Positions 10,004-21,096 of a stretch of DNA of 64,000 nt are shown here, one piece after another. The position numbers were made by a program, and so were the translations under genes. Positions within the stretch are counted from its first letter, which is position 1. The number at the start of each line of letters is the position of its first letter. The notes beneath the pieces were generated by a model. That model made no database searches, had not been told where the DNA came from, and saw nothing but the letters and a program-made list of their open reading frames with translations. This stretch comes from Antilocapra americana (lineage: Eukaryota > Chordata > Mammalia > Artiodactyla > Antilocapridae). The stretch is taken from positions 47,464,359-47,528,358 of the forward strand of contig ML660201.1 of the NCBI GenBank assembly GCA_007570785.1. The letters are read 5' to 3'.

Positions 10004-11294
10004 TCAACGTCCGAACCTGGGTATGAAAGGCCAGAATGGTGGGAACCGTGGCCATCGCCAGCGTCTCTTGACACTCTGGAGCTGTGAAACAAGAAGACAC
10101 AGGCTTCTTTGGGGACTGACTCAATGTTAACACTTGACACCCCCCACACACACCTTGACCTTCCCGGGCTGCCCAAGGAGCCTTGGGATCCCAGGTCACG
10201 CTCTGGCTATGACCCTTGGAGCATGTGATTGAATCTCCATGCCACAGACAGAGAGGAAACGGAGGCCCACAGATGACATAGGGCTTCCCAAGGCCACAGG
10301 CACATTCCAGCAAAGCTGGATGAGAGCAGGGGCTGAAAACCCATGACTGCAGTCAGTGTGTCACGACCTGAGCTCAATCACAATCCCCTGGTGGTCCTGT
10401 GAAAGTCTAAGTGGCTGGGCCCCACCCCAGTATCAGATTCAGGAAGTCTGAGTGGGACCGGAGAATCCATCTCATGTCAGTTCCCCGATGGGAACCCCAC
10501 TAGAGAACCACTGCTCTAAGGGAGGCAGCCCCAGGGCTGGAGACCTGGGGCTTAGGGAAGGACGGGCCAGGGTAGGAGGGCCTCTCTCTGCCCTGGATGG
10601 GGCAGCAGGTCATTGGTATAAAGATGTTCCGCACACCACCTTCCCTAGAAACCCCCCAGTCCAGAAGGGGCCACTCACCTCATTACAGTTTAGGTCAAAC
10701 TGGTCATTCGACGGGTCCAGGGTGACTGTCCCCACACACTGTTTCACCAGCTGGAAGGAGAGGCTCAAGGACAAACTGGAATCCCCTTGGCCATAACCTC
10801 CCAGCCTCACCCCAGGGACAGGAAACCTTCCCAGAAGCCCTCTGTTCCGCTCCTTAGGAAACACTGACCCCAACCCTCAGCCTCACCCCTTTCTCCTTGA
10901 AGTCACACTGCTCCGGGGACCGCTGAGTTATCCTGGGGCACACAGTCTCCTTCACCGTGAAGCTCACAGGCTTTCGAGTGCCCAGATCTTTATCCTGGTG
11001 ACGGATTAAAGTCGGGGGAAAACTGGGTTCAGGCTCATTCTTCCTTCTCTGATTTGTCTCCCTGCCCCTTACCTAGACAGCCCCTACCCAACTCACGTCA
11101 CTGGGAGGCGGGTCTAGCTCCAGGAGACGGTAGAGATTAGCCTCTGAGGACCGCTCATTGAGCTGATCCACAGCACGCAGCACGGCCTCCCTGTAGCTGA
11201 GGGCCTGGGCGCTGGCCGAGGGCAGCAGTAGTCCGAGCAGCAGTAGCCACAGTGACCACCGTCCCAGGGAGAGGCTGGCCCTCTGGGTCTCCAT
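10004..11294 (-). CDS. CATHL4: Indolicidin-locus cathelicidin with a Trp/Pro/Phe/Arg-rich peptide
   Basis: The exons are 11294-11097 (66 codons), 10994-10887 (36), 10750-10679 (24) and 10081-10004 (25 plus TGA). All are phase 0 with GT-AG introns of 102, 136 and 597 nt. The prodomain carries [27 protein letters not shown] and [14 protein letters not shown] followed by LQSV. From memory this combination marks bovine CATHL4, the indolicidin precursor. The peptide after LQSV is not indolicidin (ILPWKWPWWPWRR). It has 21 residues, starts KRRWRWPRF and ends PFIPRFGR, with three Trp, four Phe, five Pro, six Arg and one Lys. A terminal Gly-Arg could be trimmed and amidated. Elastase-type cleavage after Val is expected. 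The gene looks intact, and the product should be a cationic, membrane-active or DNA-binding defence peptide. Orthology is inferred from the prodomain, not the peptide. Confidence 0.9.
10366..10520 (+). repeat. MER5A-like relic in intron 3 of the indolicidin-locus gene
   Basis: It has the same ctgggccccaccccagtatcagattcagg and gagaaccactgctctaa pattern as in the paralogous introns. Confidence 0.55.
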
Positions 11295-11331
11295 GGTCCC
11301 CAATCTGCCTCCTCCCAGCATGAGGGACCCT

Positions 11332-11341
11332 CCTTTTATGC
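11332..11341 (-). promoter_or_regulatory. TATA box of the indolicidin-locus gene
   Basis: GCATAAAAGG lies about 40 nt upstream of the start codon at 11294. The conserved promoter block ends early, at about 11610, where unrelated sequence begins. Confidence 0.75.
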
Positions 11342-11654
11342 TCAGCCTGGGCCCTGATGTAAAGGCTCAATCGGGAGTCTTCCTAACTCACCCCATCCCT
11401 GGCTTCCTCCCAGGGTATGAGATTGACTTGCCTCAGCTCCTGCTGTTGCTTCATGGGATTTCTGGGCGGTGGGTAGGGAGGCCCCTGTGCAAAGTGAAGA
11501 AATGGTTTCTCCATCTCCTGACAACTTCTTGGTCTCTTCTGAACACCCTGGGGAGTGTTACCGGCAGGTTTGCTCAAAATGGTTAAATCCTTAGGAGAGG
11601 GAGGGAGTCAGAAATCTGTCTTACACCTGCACACCTGACAGTAGTTTAAAGGAC

Positions 11655-11752
11655 TTTGCCTGCGTGTATGCTAAGTCACTTCAGCATGTCCAACTCTTTG
11701 TGACCCCATGTATTGTAGCCCACCAGGCTCCCCTGTCCATCCCAAACACTCA
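11655..11752 (-). repeat. Bov-tA/BovB-tail SINE fragment
   Basis: On the minus strand this matches the 3' half of the Bov-tA family (plus strand aactctttgtgaccccatg and gtagcccaccaggctcccctg). It sits where the distal 5' duplication block is missing from this unit. Confidence 0.6.
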
Positions 11753-12434
11753 GGCACCTCAGCGCCACCTGCTCATCTCCCATTTCTTCCCCTGATCTCT
11801 CTGCTTGCCCTGAGGAAATCTTCACTGATGTCCAAGGAGATTAGCACCTCCTCATCTTGGGTCCCACAGCCTTCAGGAAGTCTCTTCTGATTTGACCTCA
11901 AGTGAATTCCTGTCCCATGCCCTGGTAGGGACACCACGCTGGGGTGGCCAGTGTGCGGGGTTTTGAGAATACAGCTGGCTGAGGGGATAATGGACCAAAG
12001 CAATAGACGGGTCACAGGCCAAGAAGGAAATCCTTCGACAAGTTTCAGGAGGAATGATAATGTAGTTGTGAGTTCTGGGGTTGCTATTGGTCTCAGTTTT
12101 CCTATGGGATCCTTGGGGACTTGGCCAGGGCCCCTCAGAAGGTGGCAGCGGGATGGATGGCGCTGGTTACACGTCAGCCTTGGAGAAAGAAGGAGAGGTG
12201 GGCCTCTGTGCAACCTGGTTTCTCAATCCAGTTATTGCCCCAGTGGCCTCTTGGTCAAACTGTATCCTTTTCCCAACTCAGATGAGGAAAAGGAGACATT
12301 CACAGTAGAAATGAATTGGCAATACACATGATTACTGGCTACTAGGTAAGCCTGAAACTCTCCTTGTGCCTTCTTGCCTCTGAAACTTTATATCTGCTCA
12401 CACTTCAAATTGAAGTCCCCTCTCTCATCTTTGC

Positions 12435-12720
12435 AAACCCTCAGGATCTCAGGGTGAGCCTCCTGGGAGACCATGACATTTGAGCAGGAAGTGAGTTGAG
12501 CCCATCCAGACATCAACTTCCAGGAGGATGGAGGAAGACAGGGCACTTCACACGAGGCCCACACATTCCTCCCTCTTCCTGGGTGCCTCTGTATTCCCTC
12601 CTCACTGACTGGCTTGTCCTAGCCGAGGTATTTCATCTGCCCACTCATGCACTGGGAAGGTAGAAACAGCCCTTCCAGCAGCTCCTCCCAGGTTTTGACA
12701 TCTAGTATGTGCTTTGGGAA
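12435..12720. repeat. Upstream block shared with the next unit
   Basis: This segment (gagcccatccagacatcaacttcc, ctgactggcttgtcctag) recurs at about 18816-19100. It supports a common origin for the upstream regions of the genes at 10004-11294 and 16975-17887. Confidence 0.65.
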
Positions 12721-12905
12721 ATAAAGACAGATGCTGCTCGATTTTATCACCAACAGTAGACTCCAGCTGTGTGTTCAGGTACCAACTCTCCTACCTGCAG
12801 TTCTCATTGCCTCAGCAGCACAGACAGGACGGGGCAGCACAGAGCATGGGAGACATCAATACGCTGGCAGGAACGTCCACTGATTTGAAGCTACCAAGAG
12901 CTTAA

Positions 12906-13218
12906 AATGAAAGCGAAAGTCATTCAGTCGTGTCTGACTCTGCAACACTAGGGACTGTACAGTCCACGGAATTCTCCAGGCCAGAATACTGGAGTGAGTA
13001 GCCTTTCCCTTCTTCAAGGGATCTTCCCAACCCAGGGATTGAACCCAGATCAACCACATTGCAGGTGGATTCTTTACCAGCTGAGCCACAAGAGAAGTCA
13101 AAGAATACTGGAGTGGGTAGCATATCCCTTCTCCAGAGGATCTTCCTGACCCAGGAATTGAACCAGGATCTCCTGCATTTCAGGTACATTCTTTACCGGT
13201 TGAGCTTCCAGGGAAGCC
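12906..13218 (-). repeat. Bov-tA SINE with a second tRNA-like head, flanked by 13-bp repeats
   Basis: A minus-strand Bov-tA element is followed by a second, partial tRNA-Glu-derived head. The pair is bounded by accaagagcttaa at 12893-12905 and 13219-13231. This indicates that the pair inserted as one unit. Confidence 0.8.
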
Positions 13219-13379
13219 ACCAAGAGCTTAACAAGCAGCTAAGAAAAAAAGCCTGACCATTGAACAATTGGCTCTGGCAAGCCTGTGTTACTGACACAAA
13301 CACAACAGAGCCCTCCGTTTCCCTGTAGGGCTTCCTCCCACAGTGAAGAGTGATGTACAACGAGACGCATGAGGTTCCT

Positions 13380-15125
13380 TTCAGTTCAGTCAGTTCAGTT
13401 GCTCAGTCAGGTTCAATTCTTTGCAACCCCATGGACTGCAGCATGCCAGGCTTTTCTGTCCATCAACAACTCCCGAAGCTTGCTCAAACTCATGTCCATT
13501 GAGTCGGTGATGCCATCCAACCATCTCATCCTCTGTCGTCCCCTTCTCCTGCCTTCAATCTTTCCCAGCATCAGGGTCTTTTCCAGTGAGTCAGTTCTTC
13601 GTGTCAGGTGGTCAAAGTATTTGAGCTTCAGCTTCAGCATCAGTCCTTCCAATGAATATTCAGGACTGATTTCCTTTAGGATGGACAGGTTGAATCTCCT
13701 TGCAGTCCAAGGGACTCTCAAGAGTCTCCTTCAACACCACAGTTCAAAAGCATCAATTCTTTGGGGCTCAGCTTTCTTTATGGTCCAATCTCATATTCAT
13801 ACATAACTACTGCAAAAAGCACAGCTTTGGCCAGACGGACCTTTGTCGGCAAAGTCATGTCTCTGCTTTTTAATATGTTGTCTAGGTTTGTCATAGCATC
13901 TCTTCCAAGGAGCAAGCATCATTTAATTTCATGGCTGCAGTCACCATCTGCAGTGATTTTGGAGCCCAAGAAAATAAAGTCTGTCACCATTTCCATTATT
14001 TCCCCAATTATTTGCCAGGAAGTGATGGAACTGGATGCCGTGATCTCAGTTTTTTAATTGTTGAGTTTTAGGCCAGCTTTTTCACTCTCCTCTTTCACTT
14101 TCATCAAGAAGCTCTTTAGTTCTGCTTCGCTTTCTGCCATAAGGGCGGTGTCATCTGCATATCTGAGGTTATTGATATTTCTTCCAGCAATCTTGATTCC
14201 AGGTTGTGCTTCATCCAGCATTGAATCCAGCATTTCTCATGATGTACTCGGTATATAAGTTAAAGAAGCAGGGGTGACAATATACAGCCTTGACGCCTTC
14301 CTTTTCCAATTTGGAACCAGTCCATCATTCCATGTCCGGTTCTAACAGTTGCTTCTTGACCTGCATACAGATTTCTCAGGAGGCAGGTAAGGTGGTCTGG
14401 TATTCCCATATCTTTAAGAATTTTCCACGGCTTGTTGTGGTCCACACAGTCAAAGGCTTTGGGGTAATCAATAAAGCAGAAGTAGATGTTTTTCTGGAAC
14501 TCTCCTGCTTTTTCTATGATTCAACGGATGTTGACAACTTGATCTCTGCTTCCTCTGCCTTTTCTAAATCCAGCTTCAACACCTGGAAGTTCTCGGTTCA
14601 CATACTGTTGAAGCCTCACTTGGAGAATTTTGAGCATTGCTTTACTAGCATGTGAGATGAGTGCAATTGTGTGGTAGTTTGAACGTTCTTTGGCATTGCC
14701 TTTCTTTGGGACTGGAATGAAAACTGACCTTTTTCAGTCCTGAGGCCACTGCTGAGTTTTCCAAATTTGCTGGCATATTGAGTGCAGCATGTTAACAGCA
14801 TCATCTTTTAGAATTTGAAATAGCTCAACTGGAATTCCATAACCTCCACTAGCTTTGTTCGTAGTGATATCCCCTAAGGCCCACTTGACCTCGCATTCCA
14901 AGATGTCCGCTTCTAGGTGAGTGATCACACTATCCTGATTATCTGGGTCATGAAGATCTTTTGTGTATAGTCCTTCTGTGTATTCTTGCCACTCTTCTTA
15001 ATGTCTTCTGCTTGTTAGGTCCATACCATTTCTGTCTTTTATGGTGCCCATCTTTGCATGAAATGTTCCCTTGATATCTATAATTTTCTTGAAGAGATCT
15101 CCAGTCTTTCCCATTCTATTGTTTT
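13380..15125 (-). mobile_element. BovB LINE, 5'-truncated
   Basis: This is about 1.75 kb of BovB in minus orientation. The 3' end with the ttcagttcagtcagttcag repeats is at 13380 and the truncated 5' end is near gttttcctct. Minus-strand reading frames show broken BovB reverse-transcriptase remnants, such as GIPDHLTCLLRNLYAG at about 14445-14260 and [20 protein letters not shown] near the 3' end. Frames are interrupted by stops, so the element is dead. The flanking sequence matches the uninterrupted paralogue at 23030-23075. Confidence 0.9.
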
Positions 15126-15139
15126 CCTCTAGCCTTCCT

Positions 15140-15901
15140 AATTCAGCCCCACCTGTTCACCAAGAGGAGACAAGCCTGACAGGTAACAGAGTACATGCTC
15201 TGTGAGATCCTGCCCTCTGTCCATCTCAGAGAAAGGAATCTATATCTTGGTTCAGGTTGACCCAGAAGCAGATCTAAGACAAACATTTAGCAGAAGGAGT
15301 TTCTTTAGGAGGCAATTCCAGAAAGCTTGAGCAGGGACGTAGAGACGTGAGACAGGGCAGGACCTGAGTCAGAAGAGTATGTTCAATGAAGAGGTCACTG
15401 AAGTGCATGGCTGAGACTAAAGCCAGCTTGGGACCTCAGACAAGGTGTGACACATCTGGGAGTGGGGCACCCAAGGAGGGAGAAAGAGATGTTTTTCCAT
15501 CAAGTTCCCCCAATGGTTAGTTGAAGCTGCTCCCTGGATTCAACCCCCCCAGGGCTTCCATCTGCCCCAGAGCAAAGATCGGCTAGAAAATGGGGAGTGG
15601 GCAGGACATGGGCAGTGTCTGAATACTGAAGCAAACAGTGATGTGATCTGTGTGTCACTCTGTGTGTCTCACACACTCATGGAGAAATCTTCAACCCCAA
15701 TGAGCAAGACGTTTGTGTTTCATGGTGCAAATATTTATACCATGTGATCCATAAGCACAAACCCACCACTGAAATCTGGGACCAGGTAAAGAAACAGAGA
15801 TGTGTCTCAATGCAACAAGAAAAGACAAACAGGGTGGGATTCTCTAGAGTTATGTTTGTCAAGAGCAGGTAGAATGTTCTGGGCGTTGAAACTGCAGGCT
15901 T
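15140..15901. repeat. Distal 3' duplication block, copy B (part 1)
   Basis: This is a paralogue of 8250-9525 (ctcaccaagaggagacaagcctgacaggtaac, then gtgcaaatatttataccatgtgatcc). It is interrupted at 15901 by an L1 fragment and resumes at 16555. Confidence 0.65.
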
Positions 15902-16554
15902 CCCAGTGATCCCACTGCTGGGCATACACACCGAGGAAACCAGAATTGAAAGAGACACGTGAACCCCAATGTTCATTGCTGCATTGTTTACAATAGCCAG
16001 GGCATGGAAGCAACCTAGATGTCCATCAACAGACAAATAGATAAGAAAGCTGTGGTACATATACACAATGGAATATTACCCAGCCATTAAAAAGAATTCA
16101 TCTAAATCAGTTCTACTGAGGTGGACGAAACTGGAGCCTATTATACAGAGTGAAGTAAGCCAGAAGGGAAAACAAAAATACAGTATACTAATGCATATAT
16201 ATGGAATTTAGAACAATGGTAACAAGAACCGTGTATGTGAGACAGCAAAAGAAATGCAGCTGTATAGAACAGTCTTTTGGACTCCATGGGAGAAGGCAAG
16301 GGTGGGATGGTATGAGAGAACGGCATTGAAACATGTTAATCATCATATGTGAAATCAATCACCAGCCCAGGTCTGATGCTCAGGGCTGGTGCACTGAGAT
16401 GACCCAGAGAGATGGAATCAGGAGGGAGGTGGGAGGGGGGTTCTGGAAGGGGAACACATGTATACCCATGGCCGATTCATGTCAATGTATGGCAAAACCA
16501 ACACGATAATGTAAAGAAAATTAAAATAAATGAAGTAAATTAAAAAAAGAAAAA
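15902..16554 (+). mobile_element. L1 3'-end fragment with a perfect 14-bp target-site duplication
   Basis: A plus-strand, 5'-truncated L1 contains the very end of ORF2, the 3' UTR (gggaacacatgtatacccatgg) and an A-rich tail. It is bounded by gaaactgcaggctt at 15888-15901 and 16555-16568. Paralogous flanks (for example around 9480) lack the insert, so it arose after the duplications. Confidence 0.93.
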
Positions 16555-16594
16555 GAAACTGCAGGCTTAACCCTGAGACTGAACTGTGTCTCTG

Positions 16595-16821
16595 TGAGTG
16601 TTTAACAAGGTGAGAAGCCTGGCTCCTCGTGGACTGTCAGCTCCACGTGAGCTGGAACAGCATTCCCACCAGCACTGCATACACAGAAGGTTTCTGTTCA
16701 ACCTACTGGTTGTTGGAAGAGGAGGGCAGGGGTGGGTGAAGGGCTTGGGAGGGACCCGATGGTGGAGACACTGTCCTGGAGCTCCTGGGCCTGCTGCCTC
16801 CCCTTGTGCCCTCCTGGAAGG
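16595..16821. repeat. 3'-flank duplication block, fused to intron 2 of the pseudogene
   Basis: This is a paralogue of 9525-9755. It ends at ctggaagg (16814-16821), where a deletion joins it to sequence just 5' of exon 3 (gggagtttccaggtcaaactgg). Confidence 0.8.
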
Positions 16822-16974
16822 GGAGTTTCCAGGTCAAACTGGAACCCCCAGACCATAACCTCCCAAACTCACCCTACCTCACCCCCTAGGGGCTGGAAAT
16901 CTCCTCTGAAGGCCCCTGCTCAGCTCACTGAGAAGCATTTATCCCAGCCCTCAGCCTCCAGCCCCCAGGCTCAC

Positions 16975-17887
16975 CCCATTCTCCTGGAAGTCACACTGCT
17001 CCAGCAGCTGCTGGCTCGTCCTGGGGCACACGGTCTCCTTCACCGTGAAGCTTGCAGGATTTCGAGCTCCCCGGTCCTCCACCTGGTCAAAGATCAAAGT
17101 GGGGAGACTGGGCTCAGGCTCATGTTTCCTTCTCTGATCTGTCTCCCTCCCCCCCCACCCAGATGGCAGCCTCTCCAGCCCGCTGGACCTGGGCTTGGTC
17201 CTAGGAGCACAGGCGAGGGGACAGACCCCATCCCCACTCTCACAGGTACACAGACCAGGAACAGACCTCACACTAGCACTGAGAGCAGCGTCTCTCCTCA
17301 CAGGGGCTGAGGGAGGTCAGGGCCGCCTGCAAGGAGAGCACTTGTCACTGGAACCTCCAGGTGGACAGACTCCTCCCTGGTAGGGAGACACCAAGGTGCA
17401 GAGGGGACTTCAGCAGGGAAGTCACCTGACAGAGCCAGTGACTCCCTCTATCTCTGGAGTTCCCAGAAGTCCTGGGAGCCTGAGCCAGGTGTGCAGGGCG
17501 CCTGTTCCCACAGCAGAGATGCTAAGACAGGAAGCCTGGTGCTGGGAGGGCATCCAGTTCTGGGAAGGTTTTCTGGTAGAGGTGGGAGCTCACCTAGAGG
17601 GAGAAGAGCGTTCCTGGACGGAAGTACAGCCTGAGTGAAAGGAAGGAGAGCTGGGGGGACAAGGGCACCCCCAGCCCCCCTCCCCAACTCACATCCTTGG
17701 GAGGGTCTAGCTCCAGGAGGCAGTAGAGATTAGCTTCTGAGGACCACTCTTTGAACTGATCCACAGTGCAAGGCACGGCCTCCCTGTAGCTGAGGGCCTG
17801 GGCGCTGGCCGAGGGCAGCAGTAGTCCGAGCAGCAGTAGCCGCAGTGACCACCGTCCCAGGGAGAGGCTGGCCCTCTGGGTCCCCAT
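16975..17887 (-). pseudogene. Cathelicidin pseudogene: exons 1 and 2 remain, exons 3 and 4 deleted
   Basis: Exon 1 is 17887-17693 (65 codons, MGTQ start, GTGAGT donor) and exon 2 is 17082-16975 (36 codons, starting [12 protein letters not shown]). Both are open. Exon 1 has decayed at otherwise constant positions: [12 protein letters not shown] replaces [12 protein letters not shown], and YCLLELD replaces YRLLELD. Exon 2 keeps both cysteines. Downstream of exon 2 the sequence runs through intron 2 and then, at about 16814-16821, switches directly into the 3'-flank block. Exon 3, intron 3, exon 4 and the polyadenylation region are gone. Exon 2 is closest to that of the gene at 24479-26322, so the lost peptide was probably Pro/Arg-rich (inference). 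No functional peptide can be made. Confidence 0.93.
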
Positions 17888-17923
17888 GTCCCCAGTCGGC
17901 CTCCGCACAGTACAGGGAACACT

Positions 17924-17933
17924 CCTTTTATGC
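17924..17933 (-). promoter_or_regulatory. TATA box of the exon 3/4-deleted pseudogene
   Basis: GCATAAAAGG is still present about 40 nt upstream of the start codon at 17887. Confidence 0.7.
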
Positions 17934-18045
17934 CCAGTCTGGACCTGATACAAAGGATAAACAGGGAGTCTTTCTGACCTGCCTCATCCCTGCCCTCTTC
18001 CCAGAGTGTGAGCTGGACTTGCCACAGTCCTTGCCGTTGCCTCAT

Positions 18046-18055
18046 NNNNNNNNNN
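18046..18055. other. Assembly gap (10 N)
   Basis: Ten Ns interrupt the proximal promoter block of the pseudogene. The sequence on the right does not continue that block. Confidence 0.99.
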
Positions 18056-18815
18056 GAGGGCATCCAGCCCTCCCTCCTGCCCTCTGCAGGGAGCAGGGAA
18101 GGTTCCAATGAGCTGTGAGGGTGAACTTCAGTGAGGGCTGAGCATCAGGACCCATTCTCTGCTCAGGGTCCACTTCCTCCTTCCCACTGACCACGTCAGG
18201 TGAAGCAAGGCGACAGGAAGGCTAAGCCCTCCTGGAAACTCCTCAGCCAGCCTGGGATTTCCCAGGCATGGGGTTTGATGAAGCAGACCAGCTGGCAGGA
18301 GGGCAGCACCATCCCACACCGAGGTACCGGGGGGACATAAAACCAACAGAGGCTGCACCAGCCACACTCTAGTCAGAGTACTTGGAAGGCTTCAGGGCGA
18401 CCTCTCAGAGTTAGCCTTGAGCTCAGTCATTCCAAGGGCCTCACCTGAGCCAGCCTCAGGCTCTAGATCTCACCACCACCAAGCACAGCAAACATCCTAC
18501 CAGCTCCTCTCCGCAGGATCTGGGGCTGTGTGACAAGGTGAGCTGGGCCCGGGTGGGGGCTAGGTGGAAGATGCTTGAGCTTTGCACAAGAGAACCAGGC
18601 TCAGGGCCAGCCCCAGGCAGTGAACAGACTGTGGGGCATGGGTCCTATTCCTGTGAGTGGGTTTTTACTGGGGACACGGTATAGAGAGGGCAGCTGGGGG
18701 CCCAGGCCAGACCTGTCAGTAGAGACTAAGGGGATGTTCTCTCCCCAGAGAGGACCCTGGGTGCCTTGGGTACATCAAGAAGGCAAATCCTCCCTCATTC
18801 TTCTACCAGGACAAA
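18056..18815. other. Single-copy segment beside the gap, with a TATA-like motif
   Basis: This stretch has no counterpart among the duplicated flanks. On the plus strand it contains ggggggacataaaaccaac at about 18330-18348. About 190 nt further on, at about 18540, lies a possible splice donor (gtgacaaggtgagctggg). It could be an unrelated promoter with a non-coding first exon, or foreign sequence joined at the gap. I see no coding exon. Confidence 0.25.
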
Positions 18816-19106
18816 GACTTGCAAACCCTCAGGGCCTCAGGGTCAGCCTCCTGGAGACCACGACCTTCAAGCAGAAAGTGAGCTGAGCCCATCCAGACAT
18901 CAACTTCCGGGAGGATAGAGGAAGACAAGGCCCTTCACACGAAGCCCACACATTTCTCCCCCTTTCCTGGGTGCCTCTGTGTTTCCTTCCCACTGACTGG
19001 CTTGTCCTAGTGTGTGTCTTCCATCTGTCCATGAGTGCCCTGGAAAGGTACAAACACTCCTCCAGCAGCTCCTCCCAGGTTTTGATATCTACTGTGCACT
19101 TTGGAG

Positions 19107-19317
19107 GGATTCCCTGATGGCTCTGGCAGTAAAGCATCTGCCCTTGATTCGGGAGACCCTGGTTCAATCCCTGGGCCGGGAAGATCCCATGGAGAAGGAA
19201 TTGGCAACCCACTCCAGTAAGCTTGCCTTAATAAATTCCATGGATGGAGGAGCCTGGTGGACTACAGTCCATGGAGTCACAAAGAGTCAGACACATCTGA
19301 GTGACTTCACTCACTCA
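19107..19317 (+). repeat. Bov-tA SINE
   Basis: This plus-strand tRNA-Glu-derived SINE has head ggattccctgatggctctgg and tail cacaaagagtcagacacatctgag. It is flanked by near-identical tgcacttt/tgcacttg sequence. Confidence 0.8.
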
Positions 19318-19532
19318 TGCACTTGGAAAGACAGAAGGGACCAACTCCTGGGGAGAAGGATGGACTGGAAATCAGAATGTAATCTCCTCTGATTCTATTT
19401 CTCATGAATCCACCTTCCTCCTGATCCCAGTTCCAACCTCAATAGATCCAGCTGGCAGTTGCTTTTCTTATTTCCAAAAAACAATTTGGAAGCCAGCAAA
19501 AATTAAACCAGAAAAAAATAAAGAAAAAGAAA

Positions 19533-19868
19533 GGACTTCCCTAGTGATGCAGTGGTAAAGAATCCACTCAGTGCAGAAGACACGGTTTCAATCCCTGGTC
19601 CAGGGAGATCCCACAGCCGTGGACAACTAAGCCTGTGGGCCCCAAGTCCTCATCCTGTGCTCTAGAGCCCACGACCCACAACTAGTGAAGCCTGCATGCC
19701 TAGGGCCAGTGCTCTGCAACAGGAGGAGCCACCGCAATGAGGAGTCTGCATACCACAGCTAGAATTTAGCCCCCATTTGCAGCAACTAGACAAAGCTGTA
19801 GCCCTTCACTGAAAAGCAGTGAGAGACCTGGCACAGCCAAAATAAATAAATAAGTGAATTTTTTTTAA
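19533..19868 (+). repeat. CHR-type SINE
   Basis: Plus strand, from ggacttccctagtgatgcag to an aaataaataaataag tail. Confidence 0.8.
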
Positions 19869-20579
19869 GGAAAGAAAAAGAAAAAACAGAACAAAGTAAT
19901 TTGGAGATTTTAAAAGCACTTTTCGGACTGCTCACCACAAGCAAAGAACCATGGATCATGTCTCCGGCAGCAAACTGCCTCCCGAGGGGGAATTGCTTTT
20001 CAGATACTGACCTTGATTAAAAACAACACACAAGGGAGGAGCCTGGGCAGGAGGGATTGTGGATTGGATGGGGATGGAGACTGGGAGGACTGATGAGTGG
20101 CAGGGACGGGGTGGGCTAGAACTGCGTTTGGTGAGAGCCGTGCTGTGTTGGTGTGAAACCCAAGCTCTTCAGTGGGCACAGGACAGATCCCCCCTACTGT
20201 CCCTGAAGCCGCTGGAGCAGGGGGCTCCCTCCATGGCTTCTTGCCTCCACGGTCACCTGTGTGCCCACGGGTGAGCTCATTCAAGTGAGTTTTCCTCCAG
20301 GGGCACCAGTTTCCTTCCAGGGACTGGAACACCCCTAACATGAATCTCTGGGATGGTCATGGTAAAAGCACTGTGAGCGGAGAGTGGGGCCCCTTGTGTC
20401 CTGCTCCCCCACTAGTCTCCCATAGCCACGTTGTCTATGGAACCCGGAGACCTGAGCCAAGAATGGGACCTGTGTGTGTGGTCTTGCAGGTTACAAAGGG
20501 CTCCTAGGAATCCACCTCCTCTAAGCTCACAGCACTCTTTTGTAAAAATTATAATTAATACTGCTGTGTGTGATATATG

Positions 20580-20793
20580 GGCTTCCCAGGTGGCTCAGTA
20601 GTAAAGAATCCACCTGACAAGAAGAAGATTCGGGTTTGATCCTTGGGTCAGAAAGATCCCCTGGAGGAGGAAATGGCAACCCACTCCAGTATCCCTACCT
20701 GGAGAATCCCATGGACAGAGGAACCTCGTGGACTACAGTCCATGGGGTCCTGAAAGAGCTGAACATGACATAGTGACTAAACAGCAGCAGCAG
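20580..20793 (+). repeat. Bov-tA SINE
   Basis: Plus strand, from gggcttcccaggtggctcag to gactaaacagcagcagcagca. Confidence 0.8.
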
Positions 20794-20811
20794 CATTGGC
20801 TACCTAAGAGT

Positions 20812-21096
20812 TTGTTTGTTTGCTTTTTTCTTATTGGTACACCGGGTCTTCATTGCTGAGCACGGGCTTTCTCTAGTTGTGGTGAGTGGGGGCCACTCTC
20901 TGGCGGTGTGCAGGCTTCTGATCTCAGTGGCTTTTCCTGTTGCAGACCACAGGCTTTAGGGCAGGCGGCTCAGTGGTTATGGTGCGAGGACTTAGCTGCT
21001 CTGCGGCATGTGAAATCTTCCCGGACCAGAAATTGAACCGGTGTCCCCTGCATTGGAAAGCACATTGTTAACCACTGGACCACCAGGGAAGTCCTC
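20812..21096 (-). repeat. CHR-type SINE
   Basis: Minus orientation. The head is at the right (gaccaccagggaagtcc on the plus strand) and the tail is at the left. Confidence 0.75.

Noticed and set aside
12906..13218. tRNA-like sequence
   Set aside because: It is a tRNA-Glu-derived SINE head, not a tRNA gene; the same holds for the other Bov-tA and CHR elements.
13369..13806. Plus-strand frame of 145 codons
   Set aside because: It is the antisense of the BovB 3' end; the sense strand shows the BovB remnants.
16732..17310. Plus-strand frame of 192 codons over the pseudogene
   Set aside because: It crosses the deletion junction and the antisense of exon 2; similar plus-strand frames over other copies are equally antisense.
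18128..18367. Minus-strand frame of 79 codons beginning MWLVQPLLVLCPPG
   Set aside because: It looks like a weak signal peptide but has no splice context, no homologue I know and no copy elsewhere; likely chance.
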